Assembly: GCA_022510385.1 (NCBI GenBank) | Contig: JAFLTQ010000006.1 | Span: 62,001 to 126,000, forward strand | DNA: 64,000 bases | Direction: 5' to 3' | Origin: Muribaculaceae bacterium | Lineage (GTDB): Bacteria > Bacteroidota > Bacteroidia > Bacteroidales > Muribaculaceae | In this document: positions 1-9,684 of the stretch, piece by piece | Position numbering within the stretch: the stretch's first letter is position 1 | How the letters are laid out: every line of letters starts with the position of its first letter | Translations under genes and position numbers: made by a program | Notes under the pieces: generated by a model | Told to the model about the DNA's origin: nothing | Databases searched by the model: none | The model's input: only the letters and a program-made list of their open reading frames with translations

Positions 1-2
1 AT

Positions 3-566
3 GAGATAGAAAAGGCAAATCCGGATGTTTTCAATATCCTTTTGCAAGTGCTCGACGATGGAAGGCTCACCGACAATAAGGGTAGATTCATTAACTTCAA
101 GAACACTATCATTATAATGACCTCAAATGAGGGTTCCAACATCATCCGTGAAAACTTTGCAAATATGAAGGAAGGTGAACGCGAAGATGTGATTTATAAG
201 ACGAAACAGGATGTGATGGATCTTCTCAAGATGAAGATACGTCCGGAATTCCTCAATCGTATAGATGAGATAGTGATGTTTACTCCTCTTAATAAGAAAG
301 AGATTCAGGAAATCGTGGATTTGCAGGTTAAGGGAGTTCAGAAGATGCTTGCATCAAACGGAGTCACATTGGAGGTTACTCCTCAGGCTTTGGAACTTTT
401 GGCTGAAGATGGATATGATCCTGAATTTGGAGCACGTCCTGTGAAGAGAACAATCCAAAGAATGGTGCTTAATCAGCTTTCAAAAGATATTCTTTCTCAG
501 AAAGTGAATAGGGATCATCCTATCAAGATCGATAGGGAAGGAGACGAGCTGGTGTTTAGGAATTGA
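3..566 (+). CDS. clpB: ATP-dependent chaperone ClpB/ClpA-type, C-terminal part (5' truncated by window edge)
   Basis: Frame is open from the window start (EIEKANPDVFNILLQVLDDGRLTDNKGR...) with the AAA+ C-terminal D2-small motif (DPEFGARPVKRTIQR). Track ORF begins at 42 only because of the first Met. Confidence 0.93.
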   Translation, partial: EIEKANPDVFNILLQVLDDGRLTDNKGRFINFKNTIIIMTSNEGSNIIRENFANMKEGEREDVIYKTKQDVMDLLKMKIRPEFLNRIDEIVMFTPLNKKEIQEIVDLQVKGVQKMLASNGVTLEVTPQALELLAEDGYDPEFGARPVKRTIQRMVLNQLSKDILSQKVNRDHPIKIDREGDELVFRN

Positions 567-655
567 GTTGTGAGTTGTGAGTTTTGAGTTTTTAGAATTC
601 ATAATTCATAATTCCTAATTCATAATTCATAATTAAGAATTAAGCATTAAGCATT
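567..655. repeat. Heptamer-periodic low-complexity array (gagttgt/gagtttt then aattcat/aattaag)
   Basis: Direct reading: gagttgtgagttgtgagttttgagttttt...aattcataattcataattcctaattcataattcat; unit length 7. Confidence 0.85.
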
Positions 656-722
656 AATAAAATATTAAGGACTTGAATATAAAAAATGTCGGGATGTAAA
701 AGCTCGGCATTTTTATTTTTGT

Positions 723-730
723 TATCTTTG
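723..730 (+). promoter_or_regulatory. Bacteroidetes -7 box TATCTTTG upstream of pyrF
   Basis: Matches TAnnTTTG; 60 nt upstream of the pyrF ATG. Confidence 0.6.
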
Positions 731-791
731 CAATAGTAATGTCGAACACCCGATAGGTTGACATATCGGTGAAAAAGTCAAAAAGCAAAAT

Positions 792-1532
792 ATGAAAAGA
801 GACGTTATCATAGCCTGTGATTTTGGATCTGCGGAGGAATGTCTGAACTTTTTGGATAAGTTCTCTCATTTGGAGAGGAAACCCTTCCTGAAAATAGGGA
901 TGGAACTCTTTTATTCTGCAGGGCCTGAGATAGTGAAAAAACTGAAAGAGAAAGGGTTCAAGATATTTCTCGACTTGAAGTTGCACGACATACCCAATAC
1001 CGTCAAGAAGGCGATGAAAGTGCTTTCGAATCTGGATGTAGATATGGTGAATGTTCATGCAGCGGGCACCAAAGAGATGATGAGTGCAGCCTTAGAGGGT
1101 TTGACAAGGGCAGATGGCACAAGACCCCTTTTGATTGCAGTGACTCAACTGACGTCAACATCTCAGCAGGCCATGACCGAACAGCTTCTTATAGATAATC
1201 CGATAGATGCGACAATTGCTCATTATGCACATAATGCTATGGAAGCGGGTCTTGACGGAGTGGTTTGTTCTCCATTGGAGGTGGGGAAGGTCAAAGAGAG
1301 TTGTGGTCCGGATTTCATTACCGTGACCCCGGGAATACGATTTGCCGACTCTGCAAAGGATGATCAAGTCAGGATCACTACTCCTGCGCTGGCCCGGGAA
1401 TTGGGGTCTGATTTCATTGTAGTGGGCCGACCAATTACAGCGGCCGTCGATCCGGTTGCCGCATATCAAAGATGCGTTGAAGAATTTCTGACGGAAGAAG
1501 AGTTTATATATAATCCCTCTAATTTTATCTGA
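792..1532 (+). CDS. pyrF: Orotidine 5'-phosphate decarboxylase
   Basis: [48 protein letters not shown] motifs. Confidence 0.95.
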   Translation: MKRDVIIACDFGSAEECLNFLDKFSHLERKPFLKIGMELFYSAGPEIVKKLKEKGFKIFLDLKLHDIPNTVKKAMKVLSNLDVDMVNVHAAGTKEMMSAALEGLTRADGTRPLLIAVTQLTSTSQQAMTEQLLIDNPIDATIAHYAHNAMEAGLDGVVCSPLEVGKVKESCGPDFITVTPGIRFADSAKDDQVRITTPALARELGSDFIVVGRPITAAVDPVAAYQRCVEEFLTEEEFIYNPSNFI

Positions 1533-1533
1533 C

Positions 1534-2169
1534 ATGAACGAGATAGCTATAGCAAAAGAATTGCTTCGTATTAAAGCAGTGTTTCTGCGGCCGAATGACC
1601 CCTTTACATGGGCCAGCGGAATAAAGAGTCCGATATATTGCGACAATCGTTTAATATTGTCAGACCCTCAGGCAAGAAAACTTGTGGAGGAAAGCATAGC
1701 AGCTATCGTCAGAGAGAAATATCCGGAAGCTGACTCACTTATGGGGACAAGCACGGCAGGAATTGCCCATGCTGCCATAGCAGCATGGATACTCGACAAA
1801 CCGATGGGTTACGTCAGGAGCGGCAATAAAGACCATGGGAGAGAGAACCGTATCGAGGGACGCCTTAATAAGGGGGATAAAGTGGTGGTGATAGAAGACC
1901 TTATTTCTACGGCAGGCAGCTGTATAGAGGTGGTGGATGCTCTCAGAGAGGCTGAGGCAGATGTGCTCGGTGTTGTCAGTATTTTCACCTACGGAATGGA
2001 GAAAGGGAAACAAAGGCTTGCAGAAGCCAAAGTCACAAACACTTCCCTGACTAATTTCGACACTCTATGCAAGGTAGCGGTTGAGGAAGGGTATATCTCC
2101 GAAGGCGATGAAAAGAAACTCAAAAAATTTATGTCAAACCCGTCTGACCCGTCATGGCAAAACATTTGA
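1534..2169 (+). CDS. pyrE: Orotate phosphoribosyltransferase
   Basis: PRPP motif [30 protein letters not shown]-terminus. Confidence 0.95.
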   Translation: MNEIAIAKELLRIKAVFLRPNDPFTWASGIKSPIYCDNRLILSDPQARKLVEESIAAIVREKYPEADSLMGTSTAGIAHAAIAAWILDKPMGYVRSGNKDHGRENRIEGRLNKGDKVVVIEDLISTAGSCIEVVDALREAEADVLGVVSIFTYGMEKGKQRLAEAKVTNTSLTNFDTLCKVAVEEGYISEGDEKKLKKFMSNPSDPSWQNI

Positions 2170-3248
2170 TAGATCCAACCGACCTCACTAAAGAGGAGTT
2201 GGAAGAAGTTCTGACTCTCGGACAAACAATTATAGACAACCGGGAGAAATATTCTGAAGTATGCAAGGGAAAGAAACTTGCCACGCTTTTTTATGAGCCA
2301 TCGACGCGGACTCGTCTGAGTTTCACTTCAGCAATGATGGAGCTGGGTGGCAATGTGTTGGGCTTTTCAGATGCTAAAAATTCCTCTGTGAGTAAGGGGG
2401 AAACATGTGCTGACACCACAAAAGTGATCAACTGTTTTGCCGACATCATAGCAATGCGTCATTTTGAGGAGGGTGCTGCCACCGTGGCGGCTCTGAATTC
2501 CAAAGTGCCGGTGATAAATGCCGGCGACGGAAGCCATAGCCATCCCACCCAGACCTTGACCGACTTGTTGACGATCAAGAGGGAAAAAGGCCATATCGAC
2601 AATATAACAATCGGATTCTGCGGTGACCTTAAATTCGGGAGGACAGTCCATTCATTAATAAAGGCGCTTTCAAGATATAAGGGTATAAAAGTGGTGCTTA
2701 TAGCTCCCGAACAGCTTCGGCTTCCCGATTATATGAAACAGGAAGTGTGTGAGATGAATGGAGTCCCATATGTAGAGGTTGATTCAATAGAGCCGGTGAT
2801 TGGTGATCTTGATGTTCTTTACATGACTCGCGTTCAGAAGGAACGTTTCCTCGATGAAGATGAATATGACAGAGTGAAGGATTTCTTTGTGTTGGATGCC
2901 GAGAAATTGAAGAATGCCAAGCCGGATATGTGTATCCTTCATCCGTTGCCGAGAGTCAACGAGATCAGCACGGATGTTGATGCCGATCCTCGTGCAGCCT
3001 ATTTCCGTCAGGTGGAGAATGGCAAGTTTGTGAGGATGGCATTGATATGCAAACTTTTGGAATGGTCGAAAGATCCCTCCAAGAATTCACAATTGATTCC
3101 CGATGATGCAGTCAAAGGAAAGTATGTTTGTAGAAACCGCAGATGTATTTCAAATATGGAGCCCGGCGTAGAGAGCATTTTCAGACCTGCGTTGGATAAA
3201 CCGGGAGAGATGCGCTGTCTCTATTGTGAATCAAAACCGAAGGAATAG
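2154..3248 (+). CDS. pyrB: Aspartate carbamoyltransferase catalytic chain with C-terminal PyrI-type zinc ribbon
   Basis: [33 protein letters not shown]-terminal [14 protein letters not shown]...MRCLYCE. Overlaps pyrE by 16 nt. Confidence 0.93.
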   Translation: MAKHLIDPTDLTKEELEEVLTLGQTIIDNREKYSEVCKGKKLATLFYEPSTRTRLSFTSAMMELGGNVLGFSDAKNSSVSKGETCADTTKVINCFADIIAMRHFEEGAATVAALNSKVPVINAGDGSHSHPTQTLTDLLTIKREKGHIDNITIGFCGDLKFGRTVHSLIKALSRYKGIKVVLIAPEQLRLPDYMKQEVCEMNGVPYVEVDSIEPVIGDLDVLYMTRVQKERFLDEDEYDRVKDFFVLDAEKLKNAKPDMCILHPLPRVNEISTDVDADPRAAYFRQVENGKFVRMALICKLLEWSKDPSKNSQLIPDDAVKGKYVCRNRRCISNMEPGVESIFRPALDKPGEMRCLYCESKPKE

Positions 3249-3251
3249 CCC

Positions 3252-3372
3252 CTAAAAACTTACAACTCACATATTTCTCATTTGCGCGGCGGACGCGACA
3301 GGTCGCGTCCCTACTTGAACAGAAATTTCTCAACTCTCAACTCTCAACTTACAACTTAAAACTCCCAACTAC
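3252..3372. repeat. Heptamer array (acaactc orientation) containing a GC-rich hairpin ggacgcgacaggtcgcgtcc
   Basis: acttacaactcac...caactctcaactctcaacttacaacttaaaactcccaac; 9-bp stem with 2-nt loop in the hairpin at about 3290-3310. Confidence 0.8.
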
Positions 3373-3379
3373 ACCCCCC

Positions 3380-3580
3380 ATGGAAGAACTCACATATACG
3401 AAGGCAATACAGGAACTTGAGGCGATAGTGGCCAAGATGCAAAGCGACAATTGCGATATCGATGCGTTGACCGGCCTGACAAAAAGGGCTGCTGAATTGA
3501 TAAAATTCTGTCGTGAAAAGCTCTTCACTACGGATGAGGAGGTAAAGAAATGTATTGAAAGCCTTACTGACCTGACGTAA
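3380..3580 (+). CDS. xseB: Exodeoxyribonuclease VII small subunit
   Basis: 66 aa, LTYTKAIQELEAIVAKMQSDNCDIDALTGLTKRAAELIKFCREKL. Confidence 0.85.
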   Translation: MEELTYTKAIQELEAIVAKMQSDNCDIDALTGLTKRAAELIKFCREKLFTTDEEVKKCIESLTDLT

Positions 3581-3604
3581 TTCCCCTTCCTTTAGATAGA
3601 CTCT

Positions 3605-6088
3605 TTATTCCCGATAATAGATTCTTTTGACACGAGGAGAAACTGAGGTCAGGATTTCGTAGGGAATCGTGTCGAGAGTGTCGGCAAGATTCTGCAAACT
3701 TACGTTTTCTCCGAAAATTTCAACGGAATCTCCTTCCCGGCAATCTATTCCGGTGACGTCAATCATCATTGCATCCATACAGATATTACCGATTGTGGGT
3801 GCATACTTTCCGTTTAGAAATACTTTTACAGCTCCATTGCCGAATTTACGGTTCATTCCGTCGGCATAACCAATCGGGACAGTCGCGATTTTTCGTCGGC
3901 CGGTAATCTTTCCTTTGCGGCTATACCCCACAGCATCATCTTGATCGCCATCAATCTCCCGGATGCATATTATGATGCTCCGCAAAGTGGAAACCACCGA
4001 CAAGGGCTTTTCGATGGAGGGTGGCAAGGTATTGGCACCATAAAGACCTATTCCTAACCTTACCATATCGTAATGGTATTGAGGGAATCTTAAAATACCG
4101 GCAGAATTAAGAATATGGCGTTTGATCGGGTAGCCCAACGATTTTATGATTTTATTCGACATATCCTCAAAACGTTGCAACTGTCGGAGGGTGAAGTCAT
4201 CCATATCAAGGCAGTCGGCTGTGGCGAGATGAGAGAATATGGAGGCTACTTTTATATTGGTTGAAGTTTTTAGCAACTCTAAGAGTTCATCTAATTCAGA
4301 GCCGAGAAAACCCATGCGGTGCATACCGGTGTCGAGTTTTATATGTATCGGATATTCACCGAGGTCTATCCTTTGAGCTTCACGGATGAACGTGAGGAGC
4401 ATTTGAAGAGAATAGATCACAGGTTGCAGCCTGTAGTTGAAAAGCGACTGATAATTGGCGGCTTTGGGATTCATTATCATTATCGGCATGGTGATGCCGT
4501 TTTTTCTAAGATCAATTCCTTCATCCAAGGCAGCCACTGCAAGATAAGCGGCCCCCGCATCCTGAAGAGTCTTGGCAATTTCATAACTTCCGGCCCCATA
4601 TCCTGAAGCTTTCACCATAGCTATTATTCCGGTTTCAGCAGGAATCCGGCTTCGGAAATAATTATAGTTACGGAGCAACGCGTCGAGATTCACTTCCAGC
4701 ACAGTTTCATGCTTCTTTGCCTCCAAAAGTTGGAAAATCTTATGGAAATGGAATTCCGGACTCCCCTTCAACAGGATAATTTCATTATTGAAATCAGAAG
4801 CAGAAATATTTTTAAGAAATTCAGAAGTATTGTCGTAAAATTGAGATCCGGTAGGAAATTTGTTGGCATAGGGTTTAAAGCCGTTTCCTATTCCAATGAA
4901 CCTGTTGATTTTTGATTCCTTAATGAGATTTGCCACTTCATTATAAGTCGCGTCAAGAGTGTTGCCCTCATGATGTAGCTCGCTAAGAATCAAAGTTTCA
5001 TTTTGCCAGGGCATTTTTCGGCGTTCTATGAAATTGAGAGCCGGAAGGAGCGAAGATATGTCGCTTGTGTAGGCATCCAGAATCACAGAGCATCCGTTCA
5101 ACCCTTCGGAAACATTCATTCGGGTGTTGATTCTTTGAAGAGTTTCGAATCGTTTTATTATTTCCTCCGGAGATATGTTTTCGGAGAGCATGAAACTAAT
5201 AGCAAGAGCAATGTTCTCAATGTCATAATCATTCTCTATGACTGAGTTTATTTCATAAAATTGATTCTTCCATTTAAATTGAATCCCCTCTTCAGTCCTA
5301 TTAACAAAAACGTCGGATGAAACATCTTTTTGTGACCATGAAATTCTTTCAATAGATTCAGGGAGATTCGAGATAGCCGAGACGATTAACTCGTCATCAA
5401 GGGAATAGATTACCTTTTTTGTATTTTCCCCTGAAGCTAATAGACTTTTTTCAAAGGCTTTCTCCTGTAGCGAGGAGAAACCTTGCTGATGAGCATCGCC
5501 GATTTTTGTAAAAATAACAGTGGCGGGTCTGATTGTTTCAGAGAGATGACTCATTTCTCCTTTTCTGGAGATGCCTGCTTCTATGATCGCAAGGTCGGAG
5601 TCGGGAGATATCTGCCAAAGAGAGAGGGGCACGCCGATTTTTGAATTATAACTTCTCGGGGAACGAGAAATTTTCTTCAAAGGCTCCATGAGTTGGAAGA
5701 GAGTCTCCTTTAGAGTAGTCTTTCCCCTGCTTCCGGTGATGGCAATAATTTCCTTTGACCTGTGACGGTTCAGACCTCCTATAAACGCTATTGCCTCAAT
5801 CGAAGAGGGGAGAACCAATAGATTTGAATCCTTGAGTCCGGAGAAGTCTTGAGGAATATATTCACAGACAAAATTTCTCACCCCTCTTTCATACATCTGT
5901 TGCATGAATTTATGGCCATCGTTTCCGCCCTCATTCCTGATTGCAAAAAAGAGAGTTGTGGCAGGATTAAAATGATTGCGTGAATCTGTGACAAGATCAG
6001 TGATTACCGATCCGGGCACATTGATGACAGGATTAAACCGGGGGCCTAATCGGGAGGTCAATTCATTTATAATATTCTCTATTTTCAT
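3605..6088 (-). CDS. Bifunctional MurF (UDP-MurNAc-tripeptide:D-Ala-D-Ala ligase-like)/alanine racemase
   Basis: N-half ITGSRGKTTLKE Mur ligase P-loop; C-half MVKASGYGAG PLP lysine and HIKLDTGMHRMGF alanine racemase signatures. Confidence 0.93.
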   Translation of the reverse strand: MKIENIINELTSRLGPRFNPVINVPGSVITDLVTDSRNHFNPATTLFFAIRNEGGNDGHKFMQQMYERGVRNFVCEYIPQDFSGLKDSNLLVLPSSIEAIAFIGGLNRHRSKEIIAITGSRGKTTLKETLFQLMEPLKKISRSPRSYNSKIGVPLSLWQISPDSDLAIIEAGISRKGEMSHLSETIRPATVIFTKIGDAHQQGFSSLQEKAFEKSLLASGENTKKVIYSLDDELIVSAISNLPESIERISWSQKDVSSDVFVNRTEEGIQFKWKNQFYEINSVIENDYDIENIALAISFMLSENISPEEIIKRFETLQRINTRMNVSEGLNGCSVILDAYTSDISSLLPALNFIERRKMPWQNETLILSELHHEGNTLDATYNEVANLIKESKINRFIGIGNGFKPYANKFPTGSQFYDNTSEFLKNISASDFNNEIILLKGSPEFHFHKIFQLLEAKKHETVLEVNLDALLRNYNYFRSRIPAETGIIAMVKASGYGAGSYEIAKTLQDAGAAYLAVAALDEGIDLRKNGITMPIMIMNPKAANYQSLFNYRLQPVIYSLQMLLTFIREAQRIDLGEYPIHIKLDTGMHRMGFLGSELDELLELLKTSTNIKVASIFSHLATADCLDMDDFTLRQLQRFEDMSNKIIKSLGYPIKRHILNSAGILRFPQYHYDMVRLGIGLYGANTLPPSIEKPLSVVSTLRSIIICIREIDGDQDDAVGYSRKGKITGRRKIATVPIGYADGMNRKFGNGAVKVFLNGKYAPTIGNICMDAMMIDVTGIDCREGDSVEIFGENVSLQNLADTLDTIPYEILTSVSPRVKRIYYRE

Positions 6089-6282
6089 AAAATAACCTCA
6101 CAGAGAGATTCACCCTTGTAGAAGGATTTATGCTCAAAATTACAAAAAATCTCTGAGAGAGGTGATAGAGAAACAGAGGAAAGTCGTATCGTCCGAAGGT
6201 GAGCATCAAAGAGCCCGAAAATCCCTATCCCAGGAATACATCATAAAAGCCGGGAAAGGGATCAGCTTTTTTGATCGCGAAA

Positions 6283-7839
6283 TCAAACGAGCTTCAGAGT
6301 CACGATCGAAGCCGCCGGCATCTCGATTTCAAGATGACCGTTTTTAATCTTGGCATCTTTGAAAATTTCTGTCTTAACTTTTTCAGGCGAGTCGAAATCA
6401 TTATAATCAGAAATCTTTTCACCTTTCAGAATCTCTCCGCTTTCGATCTTTCCTACCTTCAGACTTTCAAGCGGAACACTCACCTTAGCTTTATCATCCA
6501 AGGAAGTATTCACCACCGACAAAGTCACCGTGCCATCTTTCTCAGTAGCAGTGGCATTCACCATCGGAACTTTCCTTTCGAAATCTTTTCTTTCAGATTT
6601 CACAGGAGTATAGGGAGTATTTATCTCAAGCGGAATAAATGTACCGCCTTGATGGGGCACATACATTTTAAAGACATAATAAGTGGGAGTGACCACCATC
6701 TTGTCGCCCTGAGTCAGCACCATTGATTGGAGCACATTGGCTATCTGCGCGATATTGGCCATCTTCAGGCGGTCGGAATATTTATGGAAAGCATTAAGAG
6801 TCAAGGCTGCCACCATGGCATCTCTCATAGTGTTCTGCTGATATAGATGCCCCGGATTCGTGCCCGGTTCTACGTTCCACCATGTGCCCCATTCGTCGAG
6901 TATCATTGCCACCCTCTTGTTGGGGTCATGCTTGTCCATTACTTCCGCATGTCTGTTTATGACACTGTCTATTTCCAATGCTTTGCCAAGAGTGTAGTAA
7001 TAAAGCTCGGGAGTGAAGTCTGTGGCCGCACCCTTATCGTTCCAGTTCCACACTGTATAATAATGGAGAGAGAGGCCTTTCATTTGGTTCTTGGCATTTT
7101 TCATCAGCACGTCGGTCCAATTGTAGTCATAATCGCTTGCTCCGGAGGCTATTTTATAAAGCTTGTTGCCGTCGAAATCATGAGCAAAAGTCTGGTATCT
7201 CCTATAGACATTGGAATATTCTTCCGGAGTGAAATTGCCACCGCATCCCCAGCTTTCGTTACCTATCCCTATATATTTCAATTTCCAGGGTTCTTCGCGA
7301 CCGTTTTCCTTTCTCAACTTGGCTTGGGGCCCATCTTTGGCAGTGATATATTCAATCCATTCCATCATCTCCTTCACTGTGCCGGAACCCACGTTGACAC
7401 TCAGATAAGGTTCGATACCCAAAAGCTCGCAGAAATTGAAAAATTCATGCGTACCGAATGAATTGTCTTCCACTGTGCCTCCCCAATTGCTGTTCACCAT
7501 AGTGGGACGCTGATTTTTGGGTCCGATGCCATCTTTCCAGTGATATTCATCGGCGAAGCACCCGCCGGGCCATCTCAACACCGGTATCTCCAGAGCCTTG
7601 AAAGCCTCAATCACATCATTGCGGTAACCGTTGGTATTAGGGATATCGGAATCCTCATCCACCCAGATGCCTCCATATATGCAGCGGCCAAGATGCTCGG
7701 CAAATTGTCCGTAGATTTCCGGAGCCACTACACTTTTTTCCTGACTGACCACAGGAGTTATATCAACATCAATTGTTTTGGCATTTATCGGAAAAATAAT
7801 GCTCAAACCACAGATTAAGGATAGATAAGATGTTTTCAT
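6283..7839 (-). CDS. Alpha-L-arabinofuranosidase, GH51-like, with signal peptide
   Basis: EIYGQFAEHLGRCIYGGIWV, RWPGGCFADEYHWKDGIGP, GIGNESWGCGG, ILDEWGTWW. Confidence 0.92.
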   Translation of the reverse strand: MKTSYLSLICGLSIIFPINAKTIDVDITPVVSQEKSVVAPEIYGQFAEHLGRCIYGGIWVDEDSDIPNTNGYRNDVIEAFKALEIPVLRWPGGCFADEYHWKDGIGPKNQRPTMVNSNWGGTVEDNSFGTHEFFNFCELLGIEPYLSVNVGSGTVKEMMEWIEYITAKDGPQAKLRKENGREEPWKLKYIGIGNESWGCGGNFTPEEYSNVYRRYQTFAHDFDGNKLYKIASGASDYDYNWTDVLMKNAKNQMKGLSLHYYTVWNWNDKGAATDFTPELYYYTLGKALEIDSVINRHAEVMDKHDPNKRVAMILDEWGTWWNVEPGTNPGHLYQQNTMRDAMVAALTLNAFHKYSDRLKMANIAQIANVLQSMVLTQGDKMVVTPTYYVFKMYVPHQGGTFIPLEINTPYTPVKSERKDFERKVPMVNATATEKDGTVTLSVVNTSLDDKAKVSVPLESLKVGKIESGEILKGEKISDYNDFDSPEKVKTEIFKDAKIKNGHLEIEMPAASIVTLKLV

Positions 7840-7855
7840 ATTGGTTTTGGAAATT

Positions 7856-8005
7856 TTATGGTTTTACTGGAAGAGTAAGGCTTACAGGTTGAGGATCGCT
7901 TGTTAAAAGATAATCCTTATCATATTCAAATTCATAATGATTCTTATCTTTTTCAGTCAGCACTCCGGCTTTTATCCCATGCAAAAAGACTTCACAAGCT
8001 CTCAT
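7856..8005 (-). pseudogene. HipA N-terminal fragment (49 aa then stop)
   Basis: Own translation: MRACEVFLHGIKAGVLTEKDKNHYEFEYDKDYLLTSDPQPVSLTLPVKP*; typical HipA N-subdomain pattern ending at SLTLP. Not in the ORF track (below 60 aa). Confidence 0.75.
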
Positions 8006-8022
8006 AAACAACTCTTATTAAA

Positions 8023-8217
8023 CTATTTCAAATCTATTTCCAAACCTAATACTTTACTTATCTGAATGAGGGTCTTAATCTTTGGATTACCTTCTCCTTT
8101 TTCAAGAGAAACTATTGTATTGATATTCACTTCTGCCAAATCCGCCAGTTCCTGTTGAGTTATTTCCAAATTTCTTCTTCTAAGCTTAATGGTTTTTCCG
8201 ATAGTTTCCAAATTCAT
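8023..8217 (-). CDS. XRE-family HTH protein, HipB-like antitoxin
   Basis: IGKTIKLRRRNLEITQQELADLAEVNINTIVSLEKGEGNPKIKTLIQISKVLGL; followed 17 nt later by the HipA N-terminal ORF. Confidence 0.85.
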   Translation of the reverse strand: MNLETIGKTIKLRRRNLEITQQELADLAEVNINTIVSLEKGEGNPKIKTLIQISKVLGLEIDLK

Positions 8218-8230
8218 ACTGTAGTAGTAA

Positions 8231-8263
8231 TTTTATGTAAAATTAATGATTTATTACATAAAA
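8231..8263. promoter_or_regulatory. Perfect 10-bp inverted repeat TTTTATGTAA-n13-TTACATAAAA upstream of hipB-like gene (candidate operator)
   Basis: Direct reading; located 14 nt upstream of the HTH gene start (minus strand). Confidence 0.6.
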
Positions 8264-8307
8264 TCCATACAAATTACTATTCTAATAGGAATTTTAATTC
8301 ATTATTT

Positions 8308-9062
8308 CCAACGGGCAGGATTTTTTCCAAAATCCTTTTGCGCGGCGGACGCGACAGGTCGCATCCCTACTAAAAACTTACAACTCAAAACTTACAACTC
8401 ACTACTCCTTTCACTTCTCAGGCTTAAGGCCTCTCCGAGGCTCTTTCTCCGAAGGAGATTTCTGTGGTTAACCCCTACATAAGTGAGCGAAGCGAACTTG
8501 TTGGGGTGTGCAGTATCATCTGATATCTTCCTCGGAGAGGATGTCTATGGTCATCTTTTACAGAGATGCTCTCCGAGCAACCACCTTTTTCCTCATCTCT
8601 ACCCCAACAAGCTTACGCATATGTTGGGGTTAACCATCGATAAGCCCTCCGGGCTATCTAACGGGAAGGATTTTTTCTAAAATCCTCTAAATGGGAACTT
8701 AAAGAAAAGTTCCACCCATTGTAGTTGCTACCCGCGACTCGCTTATCTTATTCCCCACAGCTCAACACTTCCTACACTCGTGTTGACCAATGGGTTAATC
8801 ATCTTTAGTCGCTTCGCGCCTCACTGATTGTTTATTACTTATTGTTTATTACTTACAAAAGGAACTCGTAGCCGCTCAGTCCTCTGAGCGGTCATATAAT
8901 AAAAAAACCTTATTAATCTTTTTATAAGCGGATTTTAGTCATTTCCTACCGCCCGGGGACCGGGCGGCTACCAACTCTCCCAAACGGGCAGGATTTATTT
9001 TTAAATCCTCTAAATGGGAACTTATAAAAAAGTTCCACCCATTGTAGTCGCTACCCGCGACT
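8308..9062. repeat. Intergenic repeat island made of several hairpin families
   Basis: aacgggcaggattttttccaaaatcc, gcggacgcgacaggtcgcatcc, accccaacaagcttacgcatatgttggggt, 106-bp two-hairpin element; no convincing ORF. Confidence 0.8.
8867..8972. repeat. 106-bp two-hairpin MITE/REP-like element, copy 1
   Basis: cgtagccgctcagtcctctgagcggtcat...gattttagtcatttcctaccgcccggggaccgggcggctacc; ends are inverted GTAGCCGC; homologous (inverted) to 26296-26402 and 27110-27216. Confidence 0.8.
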
Positions 9063-9080
9063 CCCTTTGCTATTCCATAT

Positions 9081-9222
9081 GGTGTACTTCAGTATAGTCT
9101 TACCCTGTACTACAAAAAAAATAAAGACCGATTCTTCTGTAACAGATGAACCGGTCTTTATAGATCCACAAAAGTACTAACCCTTGGATTCCTCCAAAAA
9201 GGTACACTTCAGTTAATGCTTA
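9081..9222. repeat. Hairpin-containing direct repeat, copy 1 (left flank of TA cassette)
   Basis: ggtgtacttcagtatagtcttac...taaagaccgattcttctgtaacagatgaaccggtcttta...aaggtacacttcagttaatgcttac. Confidence 0.85.
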
Positions 9223-9299
9223 CTCAGAACATCCATGTTAAAAATTAATTATAAATGAGTTGTCAAAGATTAACTATAGTTCTAATAATATTGTCTATA

Positions 9300-9665
9300 T
9301 TAATTATCTAGAAGTTGATTAGATCTTATAAGGGACTCTATAATTTTATCTTTAATAAGTTTAATAACTAATTGTGCTTTTTCTTTCTCTTTTTTCTTAT
9401 CTTCTTTACTTAGATTACAGTTATCTATATCGAAGTTTATATGTTCTATAATACCATCTATCGCCTTATCAATAGTTTTTCTATTTATGGTATATTTAAA
9501 CCCTATTTCATTTATCACCGCAATATTTAGTAATTCCAATATTTCGGGAACCTTTATTGCAGTTTTTATCCTTTCTGCCATTAATTGAGTTCCTTTATCT
9601 GGTGATTTAGTTAGAATATCAAGAAATATATCTGCAATATTCATTCTTTTATTCCCCGTATCCAT
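9300..9665 (-). CDS. Hypothetical protein, third gene of higBA operon
   Basis: Probable start MDTGNKRMNIADIFLDIL 20 nt after the higA stop; no recognised family. Confidence 0.6.
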   Translation of the reverse strand: MDTGNKRMNIADIFLDILTKSPDKGTQLMAERIKTAIKVPEILELLNIAVINEIGFKYTINRKTIDKAIDGIIEHINFDIDNCNLSKEDKKKEKEKAQLVIKLIKDKIIESLIRSNQLLDN

Positions 9666-9684
9666 ATTAAATTTTTTTGTAAAA

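Noticed and set aside
567-655. CRISPR-like or centromere-like iteron
   Set aside because: Degenerate 7-mers without spacers; chromosomal context with many dispersed arrays.
654-1058. Antisense ORFs opposite pyrF, pyrE, GH51, murF-alr, clpX and pilus genes
   Set aside because: No family signatures; fully explained by the well-supported genes on the other strand.
3605-6088. MurF-alanine racemase fusion as a novel enzyme
   Set aside because: This bifunctional fusion is well known in Bacteroidetes.
8483-8680. ORFs inside the 8.3-9.1 kb region
   Set aside because: They run through palindromic repeats and have no signal, domain or codon support.
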